Assembly: GCA_016124445.1 (NCBI GenBank)
Contig: WGNR01000012.1
Span: 496,001 to 560,000, forward strand
DNA: 64,000 nucleotides
DNA from: a bacterium
GTDB taxonomy: Bacteria > Planctomycetota > Planctomycetia > Pirellulales > Pirellulaceae
Direction: 5' to 3'
Below are positions 17,614 to 25,495 of this stretch, one piece after another. A program made the translations under genes and the position numbers. Below the pieces are notes generated by a model. That model did not search any database and had not been told where the DNA came from. It saw only the letters and a list, made by a program, of their open reading frames with translations. Positions within the stretch are counted from its first letter, which is position 1, and every line of letters begins with the position of its first letter.

Positions 17614-17928
17614 GTGAAGATCTCTCTCATGAATCAAAAGGCCTGGGCGATACACTTCATCTATGCCGGCATCCTCCTGCTGATTTTGGGCGGACAGATG
17701 TACGCGGTCGAGTCGTATCGACTTACCCCGTCAGCAACTAAATTTCTGGCCCATAACGTCGGTCCCGGTCCCGAGACGGCGCGCGGGGCGCTTAATCACC
17801 TGATGGTCAACAGCGGCACCGGCGTGCGCGAAACGATTACTCCTCCTGGTTGGATCGCGTGGGCGGCGCTGAGTGCCGGCAGCGTTCTGGCGATCCACGG
17901 CGGCCTGCTGGTCGCGCGGAAGAAATAG
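17614..17928 (+). CDS. Small membrane protein of unknown function
   Basis: 104 aa from GTG 17614; the ATG at 17629 (MNQKAWAIHFIY) is an equally good start. Two hydrophobic helices are visible: AIHFIYAGILLLILGGQMYA near the N-terminus and IAWAALSAGSVLAIHGGLLV near the C-terminus, followed by ARKK. The central loop between them (about 40 residues, RLTPSATKFL to TPPGW) is probably extracytoplasmic. It lies 37 bp after the acyltransferase gene. No family recognised. Confidence 0.65.
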   Translation: MKISLMNQKAWAIHFIYAGILLLILGGQMYAVESYRLTPSATKFLAHNVGPGPETARGALNHLMVNSGTGVRETITPPGWIAWAALSAGSVLAIHGGLLVARKK

Positions 17929-18297
17929 CCATCGGTCTCGATCGTCTCTTAATTCTTGACCCCTTCTGGGCGGGTGACAGCACCCAATTAAATGCGATTA
18001 ATTTCAAAAAACAATTGCATATAGGCGGGTATCTATTTGCCTACAGGCTCGGCAATCGCAAGAATAGAAATCAGCGCGATGCTCTCGCTCTGATTAAGCG
18101 ACAACACTCCTTTGACGCCTTCCTCCACCGATTCTCCGGGTCGCTTGCATCATGCCGATGCATCTAGCTTTCGCCTTGCCGATTTCGATTTTCACGCCCG
18201 AAAAATGAGAACTCGGACTTCGTGAAATTCGTAACGATAATAGAGATAAAGGCCGTATGAAACTTGGCCTGAGGCCCCATGGAGAAGGAGTCACATC
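17929..18297. other. 369-bp upstream region of the stress cassette
   Basis: No coding sequence is visible. The 3' end contains a possible -10 box GATAAT at 18236-18241 and a purine-rich ribosome-binding site GGAGAAGGAG just before the ATG at 18298. The middle (about 17990-18060) is AT-richer than its surroundings. No -35 box of standard form is convincing. Confidence 0.5.
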
Positions 18298-18732
18298 ATG
18301 AACTTTCAACGAATTCTCTTCCCGACTGATTTTTCCCACTGCGGCGACGCCGCCTTGCATTTGGCGACCGCACTGGCTCGAGATAGCGGCGGCAAGATCA
18401 TCATCGTCCACGTCGAAGAGCCCCCGACGGCCTATGGCAGCGGCGAGATGTATTACGGCATGCTTGATCCGTCGCCCGACGATTTGAAGGAGATGCTGCA
18501 CGAAGTCAAACCCGATTCACCCGATGTCCCCGTCGAGTACCGTTTGGTCACCGGGGATCCATCAGCCGCCATTGTCCGCCTGGCGGAGGAGGAAAAAGCG
18601 GACTTGATTGTTTTGGGAACGCACGGCCGTACAGGCCTGATGCATATGTTGATTGGAAGTACGGCGGAGTCGATCGTTCGGCATTCCAAATGCCCCGTTC
18701 TGACTTTTAAACAACCGCCCGATTCCACCTGA
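18298..18732 (+). CDS. Universal stress protein, UspA family
   Basis: 144 aa single-domain Usp. The N-terminal strand/loop FQRILFPTDFSHCGDAALHLA and the ATP-binding signature GTHGRTGLMHMLIGSTAESI (residues about 117-136, G-x2-G-x9-G-S/T type) are both intact, so it belongs to the ATP-binding subgroup. The start is supported by GGAGAAGGAG a few bases upstream. First gene of a cassette that continues with a hemerythrin-like protein and a second Usp on the same strand, suggesting a response to oxygen, redox or energy stress. Confidence 0.92.
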   Translation: MNFQRILFPTDFSHCGDAALHLATALARDSGGKIIIVHVEEPPTAYGSGEMYYGMLDPSPDDLKEMLHEVKPDSPDVPVEYRLVTGDPSAAIVRLAEEEKADLIVLGTHGRTGLMHMLIGSTAESIVRHSKCPVLTFKQPPDST

Positions 18733-18782
18733 TCCACAATCGCCCCTAATTGCATTCTCCCTGGAAAAGGGAAAGGAGGTGT

Positions 18783-19229
18783 ATGATGTCCGACAGCTAC
18801 CTCACAGGAGGAAACAAATCCTTCTACATTCACTTTACGTTCGAGCACGAGGGTCTCGATTGTGCTGTGCACGATCTTCAAAGTGCCCTTCGTGACTCGG
18901 AACTTGAGCTAACCGCTGGGCAGTTGAAACAACGTCTGACACAGCTTCGTCACCTGATGACTAAACATTTTGAGGAAGAAGAAGAGGGATGTTTCGACGA
19001 GATTTGTGCCCAGCACCCGCACCTTTGCGCAGATACTCGAGGGATGGAAGGCACCCATCGTCAACTGCTGAAAGCCTTTGACAAGCTGGTGAAGACTCTC
19101 GATACCAACCAGGTCAGCGAAAACTGGAAGAAACAATTCGATAAGTTTGCCGCGGACATGAAAGCGCACGAGGAAGAAGAACAGGCATTCGTCCGACGCG
19201 GACTGCAAATTGGCGACGAGGACTCCTGA
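18783..19229 (+). CDS. Hemerythrin HHE-domain protein
   Basis: 148 aa from ATG 18783 (the ATG at 18786 is nearly as good); a perfect AAAGGAGGT ribosome-binding site at 18772-18780 decides this start. The four-helix hemerythrin fold is suggested by ordered His/Glu groups: FTFEHEGLDCAVHDL (about 18-32), HLMTKHFEEEEE (about 57-68), GTHRQLLKAF (about 90-99) and DMKAHEEEEQAF (about 125-136). These should form a non-heme diiron site that binds O2, NO or reactive species. It sits between two UspA genes. Confidence 0.88.
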   Translation: MMSDSYLTGGNKSFYIHFTFEHEGLDCAVHDLQSALRDSELELTAGQLKQRLTQLRHLMTKHFEEEEEGCFDEICAQHPHLCADTRGMEGTHRQLLKAFDKLVKTLDTNQVSENWKKQFDKFAADMKAHEEEEQAFVRRGLQIGDEDS

Positions 19230-19316
19230 CTGTTACCCCAGGCAGCACTTCGCTAACATAAGACCAGTTGTTCCGCGAGAGACTGCTTCCTGTGTGTAAT
19301 TGAAAGGAAATTGGCC

Positions 19317-19754
19317 ATGTCCTGGATCTCGAAACCTCCGGTTGTCGTTCCTTACGATTTTTCCGAAGACTCGAAACAAGGGGTGGATATGGCGATTTCC
19401 TTATTGGGAACCAGCGAAGGTGTCCATCTTATTCATGTCCTGGGTGAACTTTCGCCAGCTGATCCTGGCGAAGTTTGGAATACCGTCGACGAAAACACGC
19501 GGACCCATCACGCCACTCAGGCAATCCGCAAAAGCCTGTCGGACGACAAGTACCAAGACCTGAAGATCATCATCGCGTTCGGCGACCCTGGTCAACAGAT
19601 CTGCGACTATGCCAATTCGATCAAAGCCAACGCCATCTTGATCCCCTCGCACGGCCGCTCGTCGATCATGCGGGTCTTGGTCGGATCGGTCGCCGATCGA
19701 GTCATCCGCTTGGCCCACTGCCCGGTCATCGTCCTGAAGAAACCGCCGAAATAG
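19317..19754 (+). CDS. Universal stress protein, UspA family (second copy)
   Basis: 145 aa from ATG 19317, with AAAGGA at 19303-19308 as ribosome-binding site; an in-frame TTG six bases upstream is less likely. The N-terminal PPVVVPYDFSEDSKQGVDMA and the C-terminal PSHGRSSIMRVLVGSVADRVIR preserve the nucleotide-binding loop, with Ser instead of Thr in HGRSS. It differs considerably from the first Usp, so this is not a recent duplicate. Confidence 0.9.
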   Translation: MSWISKPPVVVPYDFSEDSKQGVDMAISLLGTSEGVHLIHVLGELSPADPGEVWNTVDENTRTHHATQAIRKSLSDDKYQDLKIIIAFGDPGQQICDYANSIKANAILIPSHGRSSIMRVLVGSVADRVIRLAHCPVIVLKKPPK

Positions 19755-19802
19755 TGTCGGTGGCAGAATTCTATGGCCATTTGGCGATAGGCTGAGACAA
19801 AC

Positions 19803-19821
19803 TGTTGTCGTCTCGACAACA
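19803..19821. promoter_or_regulatory. Perfect 8-bp inverted repeat upstream of the secreted-protein gene
   Basis: TGTTGTCG - TCT - CGACAACA is a perfect palindrome with a 3-bp centre, 45 bp upstream of a TATAAT box. It has no following T-tract, so it is not a standard terminator. It could be an operator or a short hairpin between the second Usp gene and the gene at 20032. Confidence 0.4.
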
Positions 19822-19866
19822 AATGCCCCATTGGGACCTATTTCTATTCGGTCTCATTTTTTTCGG

Positions 19867-19872
19867 TATAAT
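19867..19872 (+). promoter_or_regulatory. Candidate -10 box TATAAT
   Basis: An exact TATAAT lies 160 bp before the ATG at 20032, within an AT-rich stretch. No matching -35 element is obvious at 16-18 bp. The implied 5' leader contains a small inverted repeat (CGTTGCC at 19957-19963 and GGCAACG at 19978-19984). Confidence 0.4.
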
Positions 19873-20031
19873 CGTAAGGCTTTTACATTTAGCAACTTAC
19901 GGTACTTCTTGGAGATTTCTCTCCGGTTTTGGCACCCTCGCTGCCTTAAGGACTAGCGTTGCCAGCAAGTCACTGACGGCAACGGGAAACGAGGAAAAGC
20001 CTTTTACACAACCACTTTGGGGGAGAATGTC

Positions 20032-20706
20032 ATGTTGCTGAAAACTTTGGTCTGGAGCGGAATCCTGAGCGTCGTCACCTTTTCGATGGTTTCGACCGCC
20101 AAGGCAGACCACTTCACTTGCCGTCATCGCCTGGTCGATGACATCGAGTACCTGCATCACGAAGTCGAAGACTTCTATCAGGAAGTACGCTACCACGAAA
20201 CCTACGGCCCATTGGCCAGTGAAGCCAGGGCACTGCTCAACGAAGTCGATCACTTCTGCGAGACGGCTCGTCGCCAGGCCAGCCTGAACCACTTGAAAGC
20301 CGACTTCGCTGATGTCTCGCGGGAAATGAAGCATGTCCAACAGGAACTGCGTTCCTGCTGGCACGCCTGCCATCACCATCATGGTGATCAACACATCTTG
20401 CAGGCTTGGATCAACATCGAACAGGCCTTCGATCGGGTTTACTACGATCTGTACGAAGCCCACTGCGGTTATATCCAATACCGCTGCCAGATCCCGGTCC
20501 AGCAAGGCCCGATCTACCAGAACCCTTACTACGGTAACGGTCACAACCACGGCTACAATCCTGGCTACAACAACGGTTACGGTAACGGCTACGGCCAATA
20601 CAAAAACCAGGGCGGTATGAAGATCGGTTTTCAGAACGGCAAGGTGAACGTCCAAATCGGCGGTAAGCCTGCTGGCTGGGGGAATCTGATCAAAGCCTTC
20701 AAATAG
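20032..20706 (+). CDS. Exported protein with helical core and Gly/Tyr/Asn-rich C-terminus
   Basis: 224 aa. The ATG at 20032 follows a GGGGGAG ribosome-binding site; the upstream in-frame ATG at 20017 is too close to that site. Signal peptide at residues 1-26 (LLKTLVWSGILSVVTFSMVS to AKA). The mature part is His- and Glu-rich and probably helical (DDIEYLHHEVEDFYQEV), with a block AWINIEQAFDRVYYDLYEAH that recurs in the next gene. The C-terminus is a low-complexity GYNPGYNNGYGNGYGQ repeat. Probably periplasmic or outer-membrane associated. Followed by a strong terminator. Function unknown. Confidence 0.82.
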   Translation: MLLKTLVWSGILSVVTFSMVSTAKADHFTCRHRLVDDIEYLHHEVEDFYQEVRYHETYGPLASEARALLNEVDHFCETARRQASLNHLKADFADVSREMKHVQQELRSCWHACHHHHGDQHILQAWINIEQAFDRVYYDLYEAHCGYIQYRCQIPVQQGPIYQNPYYGNGHNHGYNPGYNNGYGNGYGQYKNQGGMKIGFQNGKVNVQIGGKPAGWGNLIKAFK

Positions 20707-20727
20707 TCGAGGGTTCACTCGACAGCG

Positions 20728-20763
20728 GAGCGTGCGATTGCCTGTCGCACGCTCTTTTTTTTT
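20728..20763 (+). terminator. Intrinsic terminator after the exported protein gene
   Basis: A perfect 10-bp stem GAGCGTGCGA / TCGCACGCTC with a 7-nt loop is followed by nine T residues. This ends the transcript of the gene at 20032, so the related gene at 20842 needs its own promoter. Confidence 0.9.
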
Positions 20764-20841
20764 CTTGGCCACGCTATCGAGACGTCACTAAAATGGCAGT
20801 AGCAAGGCAAACCAATCGCCATCGATTACGAAGGTTTCGCG

Positions 20842-21468
20842 ATGTTTACCAAGGCTCTTCTTGTTGTTCCGGTCCTGCTCGTTGGCCTTCTGGCGGAGCA
20901 GGCATACGCTCAGAACGTCTTTCTTCGCCGCGGCAACATGGCCGCCGACGCGCTTAGCTTAGAGCACAAGGTGAAGAAGCTGGCGGCCAATAACATCCAG
21001 ATGCAAACCCTCGCCGCCGCGCTGAAAGACCTGGCCAACGAGTCGCAGAAGTTTACTCGTCTTGCCCAGCGCCAGGGTAGCTACTTCGCATTGCAGCGAG
21101 CGTTCGATCCAGTTATCCAGCGATACAAGGTCGTCGAATACACGATCGAAAACGCCTCGGATTGGAATCAGGGAGATCCACGCATGCAGGACTGGCGATT
21201 CCTGCAAAACGCGTTCGATCAAACTTATTACGATCTGTACGGCTACGACCTGCTGGATCCCTATTTCGGTCGGCATCCTGACTACGCTGCGGTTCCGATC
21301 CAGCCACAGATCCCAATGCGGGTACTACATCCTGAGCGACCAGCTTGGACAGGCGGCAATGCGATTACAATTCCTATCCGCGTGCCGAATCCCGTCAACG
21401 AGCAACCTCCGATCGCGCCGCCTTCGCAAATTCAATGGCAGACGCAAGGTAGCCCACGGCAGTTTTAG
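20842..21468 (+). CDS. Exported protein related to the upstream secreted protein
   Basis: 208 aa with a typical signal peptide (residues 1-23, MFTKALLVVPVLLVGLLAEQ to AYA). The mature N-terminal half is helical (LEHKVKKLAANNIQMQTLAAALKDLANESQKF). The block LQNAFDQTYYDLYGYD corresponds to AFDRVYYDLYEAH of the preceding protein, so the two are distant paralogues. The C-terminus is Pro-rich (PNPVNEQPPIAPPSQIQW). The gene follows the previous one by 135 bp, beyond a strong terminator. Function unknown. Confidence 0.8.
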   Translation: MFTKALLVVPVLLVGLLAEQAYAQNVFLRRGNMAADALSLEHKVKKLAANNIQMQTLAAALKDLANESQKFTRLAQRQGSYFALQRAFDPVIQRYKVVEYTIENASDWNQGDPRMQDWRFLQNAFDQTYYDLYGYDLLDPYFGRHPDYAAVPIQPQIPMRVLHPERPAWTGGNAITIPIRVPNPVNEQPPIAPPSQIQWQTQGSPRQF

Positions 21469-21535
21469 TTCATCGAGAGCAGATCAACCACGGTTGAAGC
21501 GTCAACTCAAAACGGATGCCCGATCGCGTCAGACC

Positions 21536-21565
21536 AAAAAGACCCCCGTCCCCTTTTCTTGTCCC
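21536..21565 (+). repeat. REP-like repeat, copy 1
   Basis: AAAAAGACCCCCGTCCCCTT followed by TTCTTGTCCC. It occurs three times around the RAYT gene: here, inverted at 22088-22117 and direct at 22863-22891. The small gene at 21722 lies between this copy and the inverted copy. Confidence 0.85.
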
Positions 21566-21721
21566 GGGAGATGATGACAGAGTCCATAGCAAGGGAACGA
21601 GTGACTCGTCATTTGAATGGGATCACACCGCAACAGCATGGAGATTCAACAAAGTACATCAACTTTTGGCGTCGTCGTGCTGGCTTCTAGTGGTTCGACG
21701 TTCTGGTTTAGGAGATAGATA

Positions 21722-22063
21722 ATGAGTGTCCCACGATTCGGAAGAGTAACTCCGCTCCAAGGCGATGTCTTGAATCTCGGAGGCATCGCATGTGGTGTTC
21801 CCGAAGACTTGATGCAAGACTCAGATAGAGTAACAGCAATGCAAGAAGCCCGTGATAGCTTGCGAAAAGAAACAGGCGAAGACTTTGGATTTGATCTTTC
21901 TAAGTGGCACGAGTTTCTCGTTACGTCCCCTAAGTTTTCGGAAGAGTATACATTTCACTTTGCATGGAAGTCTGTTTGCAAGGCGGTGGAAGAGCGAATC
22001 AGCGACCCTGAGCGGCTGCGACTTGCTGCACTGGCAAGTCAGACGGCTTCTGAGAATCATTGA
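21722..22063 (+). CDS. Small protein of unknown function between inverted REP-like repeats
   Basis: 113 aa, soluble and charged, ATG at 21722. It has no membrane segment, signal peptide or motif I recognise; the C-terminal third is helical (FAWKSVCKAVEERISDPERLRLAALASQTA). It is enclosed by two inverted 30-bp REP-like repeats (21536-21565 and 22088-22117) and lies immediately upstream of the RAYT transposase, so it may have moved or been duplicated with this unit. The product looks like a normal folded protein, and the frame is undisturbed. Confidence 0.65.
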   Translation: MSVPRFGRVTPLQGDVLNLGGIACGVPEDLMQDSDRVTAMQEARDSLRKETGEDFGFDLSKWHEFLVTSPKFSEEYTFHFAWKSVCKAVEERISDPERLRLAALASQTASENH

Positions 22064-22087
22064 CTACCCGCAGGCTGTGCCGGTTTG

Positions 22088-22117
22088 GGGCAAGAAAAGG
22101 GGACGGGGGTCTTTTTT
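22088..22117 (-). repeat. REP-like repeat, copy 2 (inverted)
   Basis: Reverse complement of the repeat at 21536-21565 with essentially one difference over 30 bp. It is the shared boundary between the passenger gene (21722-22063) and the RAYT gene (22185-22862). Confidence 0.85.
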
Positions 22118-22184
22118 GAGCCTGGGGATCTGATATTCTGATTGAGTCCAAGTTCTGGCTCAGTTTGTTTACTGGAAAACCACG

Positions 22185-22862
22185 ATGCCCCGTCAAAAGC
22201 GTGCCGATGAAGGTGGTTCGATCTACCATGCCCTCAATCGTGGCAATGCGCGGCAAACACTCTTTCACAAAGACGACGACTACCAGGCGTTTCTCCGCGT
22301 GCTAGGGGAAGGCCTTGAGCGTTATCCGGTCGAACTCTTTTCGTTAACGCTAATGCCAAATCATTGGCACATGGTTCTCCGCCCGGCAGAGGATGGCCTC
22401 ATGGGGCGTTTGCTGCGCTGGGTGACGGCCACCCACACGCAGCGCTACCACGCACACTACGACACGGCGGGCGAGGGGCATTTGTACCAGTCTCGCTTCA
22501 AGAGTTTTCCGGTTGCCGACGACAGGCACTTTTTGGTCGTGTGCCGGTATGTCGAGCGGAACCCGCTCCGGGCAAACCTGGTCAAACGGGCAGAAGATTG
22601 GCAGTGGGGTTCGCTCTGGCGTTGGTCGCAGAAGCAAGATCGCAATCCAAGCTTGCTTTCGCCGTGGCCGATTGCCCGGACGCCGAAATGGATCGAGCGG
22701 GTGAACGAGCCGCTGAGCGAGAAGGAATTGACGGCGCTACGCGAGTGCGTCGGACGGGGACGCCCCTACGGCAGCGCTGAGTGGACGCAAAAGGCAGCAG
22801 AGCAATCCGGCCTGAGCTACACAATGCGCCCCCGCGGTCGGCCTCGTAAGGAACGAAAGTAG
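22185..22862 (+). CDS. REP-associated tyrosine transposase (RAYT), Y1/HUH family
   Basis: 225 aa. Family landmarks: MPRQKRADEGGSIYHALNRG at the N-terminus, the HUH metal site MPNHWH (residues about 61-66), and YVERNPLRANLVKRAEDWQW carrying the probable catalytic tyrosine (residue about 122 onward). The C-terminus ends in a basic GRPRKERK tail. RAYTs are single-copy HUH enzymes of the IS200/IS605 superfamily that act on REP hairpins. Here inverted REP-like repeats lie on both sides (22088-22117 and 22863-22891), and the second begins one base after the stop codon. The frame is intact, so the enzyme may be active. Confidence 0.93.
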   Translation: MPRQKRADEGGSIYHALNRGNARQTLFHKDDDYQAFLRVLGEGLERYPVELFSLTLMPNHWHMVLRPAEDGLMGRLLRWVTATHTQRYHAHYDTAGEGHLYQSRFKSFPVADDRHFLVVCRYVERNPLRANLVKRAEDWQWGSLWRWSQKQDRNPSLLSPWPIARTPKWIERVNEPLSEKELTALRECVGRGRPYGSAEWTQKAAEQSGLSYTMRPRGRPRKERK

Positions 22863-22891
22863 AAAAAGACCCCCGTCCCCTTTAATTGTCC
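22863..22891 (+). repeat. REP-like repeat, copy 3
   Basis: AAAAAGACCCCCGTCCCCTT then TAATTGTCC, in direct orientation to copy 1 and inverted to copy 2. It starts one base after the RAYT stop codon. Confidence 0.85.
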
Positions 22892-22902
22892 AAGAAATGA
22901 CA

Positions 22903-22937
22903 AGAGGCTCTGTTTGCTTTAAATAGAGCCTCTTTTT
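22903..22937 (+). terminator. Intrinsic terminator downstream of the RAYT gene
   Basis: Stem AGAGGCTCT / AGAGCCTCT (22903-22911 and 22925-22933) with a 13-nt loop and a following T-run. On the minus strand there is no good T-tract, so it mainly serves the RAYT unit. Confidence 0.75.
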
Positions 22938-22965
22938 GTTTCAGACCGTGATCATCGACGTGGGT

Positions 22966-23166
22966 CTAGCGACCATGTCGCCAATGATGGACGCGGCGAA
23001 CGTTGTTGCCGTAGAAATGCCCAATGCGGTTGGGGCGTTCCAAAAGGGGCATCGAGCGAATTTGAGCTCGGGTCATGGCCGAAGCGGTGTTCGCTTGGAA
23101 ACCGAACCAAAGAGTAGCCATCAATGCCAGGCTGAAAACGGTGCTTTTGCGGAAGGAAGGAGCCAT
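22966..23166 (-). CDS. Small exported protein, 66 aa
   Basis: Signal peptide at residues 1-30 (FRKSTVFSLALMATLWFGFQ, cleavage expected after TASA). The mature peptide of about 36 residues is basic and contains MPLLERPNRIGHFYGNNVRR, a pattern I associate with small planctomycete secreted proteins. ATG 23166 is preceded by a purine-rich GAAAGG. It lies on the strand opposite to the RAYT gene and downstream of ptsI on the same strand's far side. Role unknown. Confidence 0.7.
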   Translation of the reverse strand: MAPSFRKSTVFSLALMATLWFGFQANTASAMTRAQIRSMPLLERPNRIGHFYGNNVRRVHHWRHGR

Positions 23167-23324
23167 CTCGTAACCTTTCTGTCGAAATCTATCTTGGCGT
23201 GGGACGAGAAAGTGTAGCCTAACAATCGCGCTACGTGGTCACACTGGTCGCAATTTCGCGAAACTATCTGACCTAGACAGACAACTCAGACAGCACAATC
23301 AATACCACGCGCAGCAAACCATTC

Positions 23325-25094
23325 TTATTCGGTATCCAGTCGTGCGATATCGGGGGAGATAGCTTCCAACTCCATGCGCAAGAAGCGTTTGATCTGATTG
23401 GTTGTTTTCATGCTGACCACCTTCTCGACAACGCGCTCGGCATGCTCCACCGTCGTGAGGATCGCCAGCTCTTTGATCGTCGGAATGAAAGCGGGACTCA
23501 TGCTGAAACTGCGCAAGCCCATCCCCAAAAGAAGGAGGAACGCTCGCGGCTGGCCCGCCATCTCGCCGCATAACGTGACCGGCGTGTTCGCTTGATTGCA
23601 AGCCTCGATGACATTCTTCAGCGTGATTACCACCGCCGGAGAAAGGGGCTGGCACAAACCGCTAACCTTGGGGTTATCTCGATCGGCTGCCGTTAAATAC
23701 TGGACCAGGTCATTCGAACCGATCGACACAAAGTCGACCAGTTCCAGCAGGTGATGAATACAAACCGCGGCCGCCGGCACTTCCAGCATCATGCCGACCT
23801 TAACTTTGCCGCGCGGAATGCCTCGTTCGTCGAGTGACTTCTCTGCCTTACGAACCAGGTGCCGGGCCTTGCGCATCTCTTCGACGTTGGTCACCATCGG
23901 AAAGAGCATGTTGACCTGACCTTCGCTCCCATCTTCCAGTTCCGCAGCGCAGCGCATGATGGCCCGGATCTGTGAAAGGAAGAACTCGGGGTGCTCGAAA
24001 GAAAGTCGAATACTGCGCCAGCCCATAAACGGATTGGCTTCGTTATGGTTGTGCCCCAGGTAGGCAACCGTTTTGTCACCGCCGATATCGAGCGTGCGAA
24101 TCGTCACGTAACGATGCGGCGTCTTTTTCAAGATCTCGCGATAGATCTCAAATTGCTCGTCTTCGTCGGGAACGTTATCGTGCGTCAGATATAAGTATTC
24201 GGTCCGATACAATCCAACGCCCCAGGCCCCCATCGCCGCGGCCGATTCAACATCTTTCACGTTGTTGATGTTGGCCAGCAACTTCAGCGGCGTACCATCG
24301 CGCGTGACCGCCGGGTGATGGCGATTGGCGGCGAGTTGATCCTTCAGATTGAAGAACTCTCGCTCCAGCTTGCGATACGCGGCCAGTTCCTCCGGCTCCG
24401 GGTTGATCGAAACCAACCCTTCGCTGCCATGCACCACGACCGTGTCGCCTGTCTTGACCTTCCGCAGAATTCCCGAGAGACCACTCACGGCCGGAATACC
24501 ACGGCTGCGCGCGATCAGTGCTGCATGGCTGGTCTGACTTCCGGCCTGGGTCACGATCCCGCGGACGTCCGCCTCGCCTAACGCGACCGCCTGCGAGGGA
24601 AGCAGTTCATCGGCGATGACAATCAACGGACCGCTTAGGCCAGAGTCTTCGGCATTGTTCAAGACGTCGGAAAGATAGGCACTCAATCGCACGACCACGT
24701 CGCGAATATCGTTGAGCCGTTCCTGCAAGTATTCGTCTCCCATTTTGCCGAACATCGCCGAGTATTCTTCCATCAGCCGATGCAGCGCTGCCGACGCGGT
24801 GAGATGCTCTTCGACGATCCACTTCCGAACCTTGTTGGTGAACGCAGGGTCGCGAAGAATCGACTGGTGAACGGCAAAGATGGCCGCTTCGCTTTTGCCA
24901 ATCTGCTTTTCGACTTTCGCTTGTAGGGCAGCCAGATCAACAGCCGTGCGTTCCCTCGCTTGTTCGTAGCGCGCAAGCTCTTTTTGGATCTCGTGCTTCT
25001 CCAACCGCTTTCGATCAGGATTCACGAAGATCTCTAAAATGCAATACGCGACGCCTATCGCCACTCCGGGCGATACCGCCAATCCTTTTTCCAT
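23325..25094 (-). CDS. ptsI: Phosphoenolpyruvate-protein phosphotransferase (PTS enzyme I)
   Basis: 589 aa, full length for enzyme I. It transfers phosphate from PEP to HPr in the cytoplasm. The phosphohistidine loop TQAGSQTSHAALIARSRGIP lies at about residues 175-195. The PEP-utilising barrel has LFPMVTNVEEM, MLEVPAAAVCIHHLLELVDF, IGSNDLVQYLTAADRDN and the C-terminal LCGEMAGQPRAF with its active-site cysteine. No GAF domain precedes it, so it is not PtsP. ATG 25094 is preferred to a GTG at 25103. No HPr, EIIA or EIIBC gene is in the window, so it may serve a regulatory phosphorelay or partners elsewhere. Confidence 0.93.
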   Translation of the reverse strand: MEKGLAVSPGVAIGVAYCILEIFVNPDRKRLEKHEIQKELARYEQARERTAVDLAALQAKVEKQIGKSEAAIFAVHQSILRDPAFTNKVRKWIVEEHLTASAALHRLMEEYSAMFGKMGDEYLQERLNDIRDVVVRLSAYLSDVLNNAEDSGLSGPLIVIADELLPSQAVALGEADVRGIVTQAGSQTSHAALIARSRGIPAVSGLSGILRKVKTGDTVVVHGSEGLVSINPEPEELAAYRKLEREFFNLKDQLAANRHHPAVTRDGTPLKLLANINNVKDVESAAAMGAWGVGLYRTEYLYLTHDNVPDEDEQFEIYREILKKTPHRYVTIRTLDIGGDKTVAYLGHNHNEANPFMGWRSIRLSFEHPEFFLSQIRAIMRCAAELEDGSEGQVNMLFPMVTNVEEMRKARHLVRKAEKSLDERGIPRGKVKVGMMLEVPAAAVCIHHLLELVDFVSIGSNDLVQYLTAADRDNPKVSGLCQPLSPAVVITLKNVIEACNQANTPVTLCGEMAGQPRAFLLLLGMGLRSFSMSPAFIPTIKELAILTTVEHAERVVEKVVSMKTTNQIKRFLRMELEAISPDIARLDTE

Positions 25095-25495
25095 TCCCGT
25101 CACAATGGTCTCGCAGTTGTTGAAGCCAATGGGAAGGTCCGCCTAATCGGGCATTATAGCACTCCAGCAGCCCGATTGCGGCATTGCCACGATTAAACTG
25201 AGGGTAGCGGAGGCAAATCCGCTACTGTTTTCCGCGAACGGAGTCCACTTCGGTAATGATGTACGTGATGGAAGACGAAAAGGAGATGCGACATTTCGTC
25301 GCAGCCGGGTCGAAAAGAACCTGCTGAATGGCCGCTTACCGGCCAGCTAGAAGTCAGTTTGACCTATTTTATGGCCTGCGGTCATCATCAATACCACTAG
25401 TTTTTCGGTACTGCGCGAAATGGACAGTTCGGCAAAAGAAAGGCCACTGAAAATCCAGTGGCCGAATTGCTTAACGATAATTAACGGAGCGACAA
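25095..25495. other. 401-bp intergenic region between ptsI and sucD
   Basis: No gene seen. It contains a small inverted repeat GTAGCGGA / TCCGCTAC (25204-25211 and 25218-25225) and, at its right end, the sucCD terminator. The ptsI promoter must lie in the left part, but I cannot point to its boxes. Confidence 0.5.
25431..25463 (-). terminator. Intrinsic terminator of sucCD
   Basis: On the minus strand GGCCACTG - GATTTT - CAGTGGCC forms a perfect 8-bp stem followed by TTTCTTTTGCC. It is 33 bp beyond the sucD stop. Confidence 0.8.
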
